Source of the DNA: Candidatus Sericytochromatia bacterium
Lineage (GTDB): Bacteria; Cyanobacteriota; Sericytochromatia; UBA7694
DNA: 10,640 nucleotides
Assembly: GCA_913773825.1 (NCBI GenBank)
Contig: CAJYHH010001188.1
Span: 1-10,640 of the forward strand
Direction of reading: 5' to 3'
Below, piece by piece: positions 1 to 5,826 of this stretch. How positions within the stretch are numbered: position 1 is the stretch's first letter; every line of letters begins with the position of its first letter. The position numbers and the translations under genes are program-made. The notes below the pieces were generated by a model, which was not told the origin of the DNA, did no database searches, and saw only the letters and a program-made list of their open reading frames with translations.

Positions 1-456
1 TGGAATCAGTTCATGAGTCAGAGCCTGATAACGCGGTGGGCTCATTTTATGGGTTTTAGGCAGATTGACCCAGAGCTGCACAGAATGTAACTTACCGCCG
101 GCTGCGGCAAATTCACGTTCATGAAACTCTTCATGCAGAACACCTGAAGCAGCCGTCATCCATTGGACTTCGCCAGGGCCAATCACGCCACTATTGCCTG
201 CTGTATCACGATGGGCTACTTTGCCTTCCCAGACTAAGGTGACGGTTTCAAAGCCGCGATGAGGGTGAGCACCAACGCCGCGCTGAGCTGTCGTTGGTGG
301 GTACTGGTAGGGCGGATGGTAGTCCATCATGAGAAACGGACTCACTTCCTGAACCAGGCGATTGCCGCCAGGAAAATAATTTTTGACTTTAAAGCCATCA
401 CCTACCATATGCGGGGGTGGGCCTTGATAAACCCCTTTAATGCTGCGTTGAGTCAT
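1..456 (-). CDS. Pirin family protein (3' end cut by window edge)
   Basis: This is a bicupin metalloprotein of the pirin family; members include quercetin dioxygenases and redox or transcription cofactors, so the exact role cannot be read from sequence. The visible 152 residues cover the N-terminal cupin. Metal ligands are in the usual places: His64 and His66 in GAHPHRGFETV, and His108 and Glu110 in GVLHEEF. Other family signatures are GPGEVQWMTAASG (about 93-105) and LWVNLP (128-133). The start is ATG at 456 (read leftward), with a textbook AAGGAGG at 463-469 and a 6-base spacer. The second cupin lies beyond the left edge, so the gene is partial because of the window and not because it is broken. 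It lies downstream of the isoaspartyl methyltransferase gene on the same strand, but a 90-base AT-rich gap with its own promoter-like site suggests separate transcription. Confidence 0.95.
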   Translation of the reverse strand, partial: MTQRSIKGVYQGPPPHMVGDGFKVKNYFPGGNRLVQEVSPFLMMDYHPPYQYPPTTAQRGVGAHPHRGFETVTLVWEGKVAHRDTAGNSGVIGPGEVQWMTAASGVLHEEFHEREFAAAGGKLHSVQLWVNLPKTHKMSPPRYQALTHELIP

Positions 457-481
457 CGGAAACCTCCTTAAAAATTAATTC

Positions 482-494
482 AATATTTAATATT
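482..494. promoter_or_regulatory. AT-rich inverted repeat in the pirin leader (possible operator)
   Basis: AATATT, one central base, AATATT forms a 13-base perfect inverted repeat at the predicted transcription start, between the candidate -10 box and the Shine-Dalgarno site of the pirin gene. A repressor bound here would block transcription. The AT richness makes a chance palindrome plausible. Confidence 0.25.
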
Positions 495-497
495 TCA

Positions 498-526
498 AGT
501 TTAAAATAAAAATCAAAATTTTTCAA
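498..526 (-). promoter_or_regulatory. Candidate sigma70-type promoter for the pirin gene
   Basis: Read on the minus strand, TTGAAA (521-526; five of six matches to TTGACA) is followed after 17 bases by TAAACT (498-503; four of six matches to TATAAT). Transcription would begin near 490, about 35 bases before the start codon. The whole 457-546 gap is very AT-rich, so chance matches are likely; only the spacing and position support the call. The octamer TTTCAAGT occurs twice on the plus strand, at 493-500 and 521-528. Confidence 0.4.
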
Positions 527-546
527 GTGAGAGTTGATTTGGGAAT

Positions 547-1191
547 TTAGTCAGCTAACATAGGCACAAACTGGACTTCGGCTAGCTGCTGATAAACAAG
601 GGTCTTGTTCTGTTTTTTGCCCCTTAGCAAATGCTGGGTTTCGTTCTGATTACCAACTGGCGCAATAAATAAGCCTGCTTCAGACAATTGTTGTTCAAGC
701 GCTTTGGGTATTTGCGGTGGCGCAGCGGTCAGAATCACCCGATCAAAAGGGGCGGCCTCTGGCCAGCCCAGGTAGCCGTCTCCTACACGTAAATGAACAT
801 TCTGGCAGTTAAGTTGCTGAAGGACTTTAGCAGCGCGTGCTGAGAGGCCTTGTATCCGTTCAATGGACCAGACTTCTTTGACCAGACGCGAAAGCAAAGC
901 TGTTTGGTAACCTGAGCCTGTACCGATCTCAAGCACCCGTTCACTGCCACTGAGCTCAAGTAACTGGGTCATCCATGCAACTAATGAAGGCTGTGAGATG
1001 GTCTGTTGATCGCTGATTGGCTGGGCGCTGTCGCTAAAAGCCTGCTCTAAAGGCAGTTCTGGCACAAAGATATGCCGCGGAATAGAATCAAGGGCGGTCA
1101 GGACAGTCAGATCTGTTAGAACGCGATAACCCTGAAGTTTTTTCATCAACCGCTGATGATAGTTTTGCCAGTCACTTGAGGGTGGTTTCAT
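547..1191 (-). CDS. pcm: Protein-L-isoaspartate O-methyltransferase
   Basis: This cytosolic repair enzyme transfers a methyl group from S-adenosylmethionine to the abnormal carboxyl of L-isoaspartyl residues in aged proteins. At 214 residues it is close to the usual bacterial length (about 210). Family signatures appear in order: RHIFVPE (39-45), QTISQPSLVAWM (63-74; the conserved substrate-side segment), SAM motif I VLEIGTGSGYQTALLS (86-101), the acidic end of the next strand at Glu111 (VWSIER), and VGDGYLGWPEAAPFDRVILT (136-155). The start is ATG at 1191 with GAGG about 6 bases upstream. It is transcribed divergently from the kinase pair. The family is often found near surE and nlpD in proteobacteria; neither is visible here. 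No truncation or missing motif is seen. Confidence 0.95.
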   Translation of the reverse strand: MKPPSSDWQNYHQRLMKKLQGYRVLTDLTVLTALDSIPRHIFVPELPLEQAFSDSAQPISDQQTISQPSLVAWMTQLLELSGSERVLEIGTGSGYQTALLSRLVKEVWSIERIQGLSARAAKVLQQLNCQNVHLRVGDGYLGWPEAAPFDRVILTAAPPQIPKALEQQLSEAGLFIAPVGNQNETQHLLRGKKQNKTLVYQQLAEVQFVPMLAD

Positions 1192-1374
1192 GCTTGCCTC
1201 ATTTTTTTAGCTGAATCGTTAATCGTTTGCTTAATAATGAGCTTAGCTGAAGCTACGTTAAGCTTTTAACAAAAGAATAATTCCGAGCTAAAAGTTCCAG
1301 GAAAATTATTATTTTTTAGGCCTGTTTTTTTAATAGTAAACAGCTCTGGAAGCTTCTGTAGCGAAAATGTCGAC
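1192..1374. promoter_or_regulatory. Divergent intergenic region between pcm and the kinase pair
   Basis: This 183-base AT-rich gap must carry the promoters for both directions, but I could not pick a clear -35/-10 pair for either. It holds a tandem 7-base repeat (AATCGTT at 1214-1220 and 1221-1227), the octamer TTAGCTGA twice (1207-1214 and 1243-1250), and a cluster of four AGCT tetramers between 1240 and 1264. One inverted repeat in the cluster is AGCTT at 1240-1244 pairing with AAGCT at 1250-1254. CAGG (1298-1301) can pair with CCTG (1321-1324) just before a run of seven T residues, which is terminator-like but has a short, bulged stem. Confidence 0.4.
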
Positions 1375-2235
1375 ATGAACCCTTATCAACTCGCGGTTCA
1401 AAATAGCCCCGATCCTTATCTCTATTTCAGCTCAACGGGCCAGGTTCTGGATTTTAATCCGGCGCTTTGTCGTTTGCTTGGTTATGAGCCTGAAGAGCTT
1501 TTAACACTTGATTTTCAGTCATTATGCACACAAGCTTCCGAATGGCTGACCGCTTGTTCTGATGAGCGCGTCTCGCTGATTCTCAAAGCGCGTGATGGCC
1601 GCTTATTAGCCTGTGAAGCCACACCTGTACGAGATTCTGAAAGTGGGCTACATCTCTTTTTACAGTGCCGACCTGAGCGTTTTGCTCCTGATCGGGCTGG
1701 TGAATTATTGGCTCGTCTGAGCCATGAGTTACGCACGCCCCTACATGCTGTGTTGGGTTTTGGCCAGTTACTCGAACGTGAGCTGGCTGAACCCAGCCAA
1801 CAGGCTCAATTGGCGGCTTTGCTAGACAACGCCCGTGGATTACTCAGCGTGCTTGATGGGCTGCTGGCCGAAGCCTCTACAGCTCAGCGTCCATCTGGCT
1901 GGGGAGCCGGTCTGAATCTAGAGGCAGAACGATCCGCTGTAACTGAGCCAGATTGGTCATCACCGCTGGCCCCCGAGCTGCGGGCCGAGCTTCGTCAATT
2001 GCTGATGCCTGACTGGCAGCAAGTTGCTCGTTCGCGTTCTTTTGACCGGATTTTACATTTTGCTCATCAGGTTGAAGGACTGGCGCATCAGCTTAACGCT
2101 GGGCGTCTGCTACAATACGCCCGGGAACTTGAGCGCAACTGTGAAATGTTTGATCCTCAGGCTTTGACTCATTTGCTGCGTCAGTTCCCAAGCCTGCTTG
2201 AGGAGCCCAGATCTCTGTCACATGAGCCCCGATGA
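1375..2235 (+). CDS. PAS-HisKA signalling protein lacking an HATPase domain
   Basis: This 286-residue protein has no signal peptide or membrane segment, so it is probably cytosolic. An N-terminal PAS fold spans about residues 5-98 (SPDPYLYFSSTGQVLDFNPA, then LLGYEPEEL). A HisKA dimerisation helix with the phosphoacceptor motif LSHELRTPLHAVLGF follows; His117 is the expected phosphorylation site. A short linker rich in Ala, Glu and Pro (about 165-198) leads to a helical C-terminal domain (about 199-276, LRAELRQLLMPDWQQ onward). From memory, that domain resembles the tail found after the receiver in many hybrid kinases. No N, G1 or G2 box is present, so it cannot bind ATP as a kinase. The start at 1375 has no clear Shine-Dalgarno site; no other in-frame start exists nearby and the PAS fold begins at once. 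Its last 14 bases overlap the next gene. Confidence 0.85.
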   Translation: MNPYQLAVQNSPDPYLYFSSTGQVLDFNPALCRLLGYEPEELLTLDFQSLCTQASEWLTACSDERVSLILKARDGRLLACEATPVRDSESGLHLFLQCRPERFAPDRAGELLARLSHELRTPLHAVLGFGQLLERELAEPSQQAQLAALLDNARGLLSVLDGLLAEASTAQRPSGWGAGLNLEAERSAVTEPDWSSPLAPELRAELRQLLMPDWQQVARSRSFDRILHFAHQVEGLAHQLNAGRLLQYARELERNCEMFDPQALTHLLRQFPSLLEEPRSLSHEPR

Positions 2236-3310
2236 AGCCCGACTGCTGATTGTTGACGATAACCCCACAAACATTCAAATTCTCGCCAGCCTGCTAGGAC
2301 CAAAGGGTTATTTAATCAGTTTTGCCGAAGACGGTTTTCAGGCGCTTGAACATCTGCGCCAGGAAGCCTGTGATCTGGTGCTGCTAGACATTATGATGCC
2401 CGGTATCAGTGGCTTAGAGGTCTGTGCTGAAATGCAAAAGGATCCAGGCCTGGCGCGAATTCCGGTGATTTTTGTAACCGCTTTACACGATCAAGAGACT
2501 TTGCTTAAAGCTTTTCAGGCGGGTGGAGTGGATTATCTAACCAAGCCCTTTATCGCTCAGGAACTGCTCGCAAGGGTTCAGATTCATTTGCGACTGCGCT
2601 ACAGTGAAAACCGCCTGCGCAGCTTGCTGGCCATGCGTGAGCTGATGATGTCGAGCTTATCTCATGATTTACGTGGGCCAATTGGCACATTGGCAACGAT
2701 GCTTGAGCTGATTCTGCAACAGCCCATGCCGCCTGAACGCAGTGAAAAAATGCTAACGAGTTTAGCGCTTTCTGCCCGCCGGACTTATGATCTTTTAGAA
2801 GATCTGCTGACTTGGTCACAAGCGATTAGCGATGAGCTGCCTTTTCATCCTGAGACCCTGGATCTGAGGCCTTTGGCTCAAGAGTGCCTGGATGTTTATC
2901 GGATTCAGGCTGAATCTAAACAGATCAGCCTAAAACTAGAGCTGTTAGATGAACAATTGATCTTTGCAGATGCTAATCTGGTACGAACGATTTTAATTAA
3001 TCTGCTGGGCAATGCGATTAAGTTTACGCCAGCTGGTGGAAAGGTCAGCTTGGAGGTCGAAAGACTTCCCAATCAGATTTGTTTACTGGTTTGTGATACG
3101 GGTCTTGGTGCGCCAGCTGAGCTCCTGCGTCAGCTTGAACGCAATCAGCCGATTGTCAGTCGTCCAGGCACGCGTGGTGAAAAAGGCACAGGCATGGGGC
3201 TTAAAATCTGCCAGGAATTTGCCGCCCGCCACGGTGGCCGAATCGAAATCCGGCCAGTGTCGCCAGGCAGCTGCTTTGGCTTGGTTTTGCCCCAGCCTCA
3301 ATCTGTCTGA
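2222..3310 (+). CDS. Response regulator receiver-histidine kinase (REC-HisKA-HATPase)
   Basis: This soluble 362-residue protein carries a receiver domain before its kinase core. The receiver spans residues 7-125, with the acidic pair Asp12/Asp13, phosphoacceptor Asp56 (LLDIMMPG), Thr86 and Lys108 (LTKPF). The HisKA helix follows with His148 in SLSHDLRGP, then an HATPase with N box Asn260-Asn264 (NLLGNAIKFTP), G1 box DTGLG (292-296) and G2 box GEKGTGMGLKI (319-329). All catalytic motifs look intact. I chose ATG at 2222; a TTG at 2198 would add eight residues, but the receiver strand starts directly after the ATG. GAGGAG at 2200-2205 lies 16 bases upstream, rather far, so translation may depend on coupling to the overlapping upstream gene. 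No membrane segment or output domain exists, so the input probably comes from a partner, most simply the upstream PAS-HisKA protein. Confidence 0.93.
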   Translation: MSPDEARLLIVDDNPTNIQILASLLGPKGYLISFAEDGFQALEHLRQEACDLVLLDIMMPGISGLEVCAEMQKDPGLARIPVIFVTALHDQETLLKAFQAGGVDYLTKPFIAQELLARVQIHLRLRYSENRLRSLLAMRELMMSSLSHDLRGPIGTLATMLELILQQPMPPERSEKMLTSLALSARRTYDLLEDLLTWSQAISDELPFHPETLDLRPLAQECLDVYRIQAESKQISLKLELLDEQLIFADANLVRTILINLLGNAIKFTPAGGKVSLEVERLPNQICLLVCDTGLGAPAELLRQLERNQPIVSRPGTRGEKGTGMGLKICQEFAARHGGRIEIRPVSPGSCFGLVLPQPQSV

Positions 3311-3311
3311 A

Positions 3312-3332
3312 GCCTGCTCAATTTGAGTCGGC
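3312..3332. terminator. Weak hairpin between convergent genes
   Basis: GCC, a mismatch, then GCTCA pairs with TGAGT, a mismatch and GGC across a 3-base ATT loop: eight pairs, one of them a G-T wobble. It sits between the stops of the kinase gene (3310) and the convergent methyltransferase gene (3341), where a shared bidirectional terminator is expected. Neither strand has a T run after the stem, so it is not a standard intrinsic terminator. Confidence 0.3.
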
Positions 3333-3340
3333 TTGAGGCA

Positions 3341-5197
3341 TTAGTTATTGCTGGGTAGATCGGCTAATAAAGTCTGGACTTCACTGTCCTCAGGATCTAG
3401 CTTTGCCGCACTCTGCAGTGATTTTTGGGCTTCTGCTATCTGGCCCAGTTCAATCTGGCAAAGTGCCAGGTTGTAATAAGTCTGGCTATTTTCGCCATGG
3501 CGCAGCGATGCTTTATACAAATCCTGAGCACGTTCGGGATTACCCGCTAAGCGCCAGCTTTCAGCTAATAAAATTTCACGATTAAATAGGCCATAAAGGT
3601 CGTCATTAGAACGTTCTAGCCATTTGATCGCGTCAGCATAACGCTCTTGATTAAGTAAACAGACCGCCAATAAATATTGCAGGGTGCCGTCACTAGGGCG
3701 ATAGTTTAGGGCACGCTGCAGACTGCGGCCGGCTTCTTCAAGGCGTTCAGCCTGCATCAGAGCATGGCCGCCTTCTAGCAAGGCATGGCTGATCTCATTA
3801 CGCGGATAGTCAATAAAGTCCTGTTTAAACTGGGCTGACAGTTTATCGGGGAGTTCATCACCACAGTAGACGAGCAGGCTGTGTAAGGCCTGGGCTGGAT
3901 CTGAAGTCCGGCAGGTGCTTAAACCCTGTAACTCCATCAACGCTTCAAATAAAGGAAAATTAACCGGATGAGCCAGACTCTGGCCGTGATGGGTGGCGCT
4001 TTCTGGATTGAGCCCGCGCATCCAGTCAGCATCGGCATAAGCTTTGTCTGAGACCAGCACAACCCCTTCAGGGCAGGTTAGTTTGACCATTTCACCTAAG
4101 GCATTTAAAGCGGGGGCTGAATAACCCAGCGAAGCCTGGGGCCATTGAGCGGTCAGATTGCGAATCGCCTGTAAATGCATGTCTGAATTAAAGAGGGCTT
4201 TTGTGTCGATCTGCTCAAAAAAGTGCTCGGGCCGGATTTGTTCACGCGGCGGAGTCTGCTGACGTCTAAACAAAGGATCCCCGATCAGACTGCTCACAGT
4301 TGCTTGTAAGCTTTCTGCCTGGTCAGATCCCAAGGCTTTAGCCCAGGCCTGGGCGAGCTGAGTTTCTAGCCAGATTCTAAAATCTTCGTCTAAAGGCGGC
4401 AGATTTTTATCAAGTGCATCAGCGACTTGATCCTGAGCCTGTTGTAATGCATAAAACATTTTGTACTGAGCATGATCCGGTGTCAGATGATCAATTAAAC
4501 GATAGCTTCTTAGTTCAGCCGCAATTTGTGCACTAAAGCCGGATAATTGATCGGGCGTGGGTTGTTCACCCAGTGGTAGCCAGTCTAGACGCGTAATTTG
4601 GCGTAGCCATTGCTCTTGAGGGGTGTTTTCTGGGTCGACCTGGCGAATCAGGACAGCAGTCGGCAAGGTGCTAAAAAAATAATTGGCAATGATTAACTGA
4701 AATCCATTTTCAGGCATCTCTACGGTCTGGCCATTGAGATCCTGAGCCTGTTGAGGCTGTTCGCCATCTATTTGGCACAGTCGCAATTGACCTTGTTGAA
4801 GCCAGTTGGCAAAAGCGGCTTGTTCACTAAGAGACTTAAGCGTTTCGTGAGAATAATCGCTTAGCCAATAATCAATGTGCGGTAGCAGTTCTGGAGCGAT
4901 TTGGGCCAGTTCCGTTAAAAAATTATAGGCAAAGACGCCTGAGCCTGCCCCTAATTCAAGAATTGTCAAACGGCTGGGAATTTGGACTGGTAAAGAAGCC
5001 TGTAGCAAGCGTACAGCTTGACCCGCCAGACAGGGATTAGAAGTAATATTGCTGGGGACTTCCTGTCTTAAAAAGGCGCCTAAGCCCTCTTGTTGATAAT
5101 ACTCGCGATGTAAACGCCAGAGCAGAGATTGCTCGTAAGGGACGGCTGCTTCAAGTTCAATTCGGATGGTCTGTAAATGAGAATGTGTCTGGTTCAT
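3341..5197 (-). CDS. SAM-dependent methyltransferase with C-terminal TPR repeats
   Basis: This is a 618-residue soluble protein. The N-terminal part carries PYEQSLLWRLHREYY (20-34) and VPSNITSNP (47-55), followed by SAM motif I ILELGAGSG (79-87), SDYSHETLKSL (113-123) and IIANYFFSTLPTAVLI (169-184). The ANxFFxxLP pattern resembles MidA-type (COG1565-like) methyltransferases, which act on proteins. A second conserved block, VVLVSDKAYAD (379-389) then HHGQSLAHPVNFPLFEAL (403-420), fits the end of this fold. Residues from about 468 to 618 form TPR helices (for example ALLEGGHALMQAERLEEAGR and YYNLALCQIELGQIAEAQ), usually a protein-binding platform. The acceptor is unknown. The start is ATG at 5197: an in-frame TAA lies three codons upstream, and there is no Shine-Dalgarno site. 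The GNAT gene lies 54 bases upstream on the same strand, so the two may form an operon. Confidence 0.85.
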   Translation of the reverse strand: MNQTHSHLQTIRIELEAAVPYEQSLLWRLHREYYQQEGLGAFLRQEVPSNITSNPCLAGQAVRLLQASLPVQIPSRLTILELGAGSGVFAYNFLTELAQIAPELLPHIDYWLSDYSHETLKSLSEQAAFANWLQQGQLRLCQIDGEQPQQAQDLNGQTVEMPENGFQLIIANYFFSTLPTAVLIRQVDPENTPQEQWLRQITRLDWLPLGEQPTPDQLSGFSAQIAAELRSYRLIDHLTPDHAQYKMFYALQQAQDQVADALDKNLPPLDEDFRIWLETQLAQAWAKALGSDQAESLQATVSSLIGDPLFRRQQTPPREQIRPEHFFEQIDTKALFNSDMHLQAIRNLTAQWPQASLGYSAPALNALGEMVKLTCPEGVVLVSDKAYADADWMRGLNPESATHHGQSLAHPVNFPLFEALMELQGLSTCRTSDPAQALHSLLVYCGDELPDKLSAQFKQDFIDYPRNEISHALLEGGHALMQAERLEEAGRSLQRALNYRPSDGTLQYLLAVCLLNQERYADAIKWLERSNDDLYGLFNREILLAESWRLAGNPERAQDLYKASLRHGENSQTYYNLALCQIELGQIAEAQKSLQSAAKLDPEDSEVQTLLADLPSNN

Positions 5198-5251
5198 CTG
5201 GCTAGTTTAGCTTGTTTTTTGTGGAATGGTAGCTAGCTTGAAGAACTGTAT

Positions 5252-5797
5252 TTAGGCTGAGATGGTTAGCGTTTTGGCCATAAGCTCAAGACCAGGTTCA
5301 TATAGATGACTGAATGCTTCCCCGCCATAGCGAATGATCTCTGCTCTTTTCGCGCTGATTGTTTGGTAGTGATGACGCAGATAAAAATTTCGCGCCCAAT
5401 CAGCTTGATGATGAACAAGTAATAACATGTGCTCAAAGCCTTGTTTTAGATAATCAGACTCAAGTAATTTCAGGGCGGTACTGCCGAATCCTTGGCGCTG
5501 CTGGCCGGGTAAGAAATACAGCGCTGCCATATAGGCTTGTTTGGGGTTCAGGGCCCCAATCCCCGCAAATCCCACTGTTGTTTTAACAGGCTGATTGCTG
5601 AACTGAGCGTTTTCAAAAATCCAGCCTTCAAGTCCAGTGGCATTGAAGCTCAGGCCCTTGTCTGTCAGAATATCCATATTCTGAATATTCGCCTCAAAGC
5701 TGCCCGGCATCAGGTGCTGATACAGGGGCAAAGCTGCAGTAAAAAGCTCGCGGATAAAAGCATTGTCGTTAAGCTGGGCAGGACGTAGGCTAAGCAT
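5252..5797 (-). CDS. GNAT family N-acetyltransferase
   Basis: This 181-residue acetyl-CoA-dependent acyltransferase is of normal length for a single-domain GNAT. Strand beta1 and helix alpha1 are seen in LSLRPAQLNDNAFIRELF (2-19). A central sheet follows with VGFAGIGALNPKQAYMAALY. The acetyl-CoA pyrophosphate loop is QQRQGFGSTALKLLE (about 99-113), matching the family pattern Q/R-x-x-G-x-G/A. The C-terminal half has ARNFYLRHHYQTI (about 134-146), the usual place where F-Y-x-x-x-G/H-F/Y closes the fold. The substrate cannot be told; GNATs acetylate small amines, aminosugars or protein N-termini. The start at 5797 has only a poorly spaced GGGA upstream. It is divergent from the glycosyltransferase gene by 29 bases and is followed by the TPR methyltransferase gene. 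Confidence 0.88.
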   Translation of the reverse strand: MLSLRPAQLNDNAFIRELFTAALPLYQHLMPGSFEANIQNMDILTDKGLSFNATGLEGWIFENAQFSNQPVKTTVGFAGIGALNPKQAYMAALYFLPGQQRQGFGSTALKLLESDYLKQGFEHMLLLVHHQADWARNFYLRHHYQTISAKRAEIIRYGGEAFSHLYEPGLELMAKTLTISA

Positions 5798-5826
5798 CGT
5801 CCCATTTTAGCTGAAAGCAGGAGCAA
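5798..5826. promoter_or_regulatory. 29-base gap between divergent start codons
   Basis: The GNAT gene and the glycosyltransferase gene start back to back with only 29 bases between them. The gap holds AGGAG (5819-5823) for the glycosyltransferase, with a short 3-base spacer, and one copy of TTAGCTGA (5807-5814). There is no room for two full promoters, so at least one must lie inside the opposite gene's coding sequence. Confidence 0.5.

Noticed and set aside
259..471. 70-residue plus-strand reading frame opposite the pirin gene
   Set aside because: The minus strand encodes a clear pirin with metal ligands; this frame is antisense to it and has no family features.
1298..1331. Intrinsic terminator with T run upstream of the kinase gene
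   Set aside because: The stem is only four G/C-containing pairs plus a bulged A-T stretch, and no plus-strand gene lies upstream to terminate.
2198..2221. TTG at 2198 as the start of the receiver-kinase gene
   Set aside because: It would add only eight residues before the receiver strand; ATG at 2222 places the receiver at the normal distance from the N terminus, and the TTG itself overlaps the GAGGAG likely to serve as ribosome site.
1375..3310. A single hybrid kinase broken by a frameshift
   Set aside because: The second protein begins with a complete receiver and its own ATG, both genes look under selection, and a short stop/start overlap is normal for coupled genes. The domain order would also be odd for one protein (HisKA, tail, receiver, HisKA).
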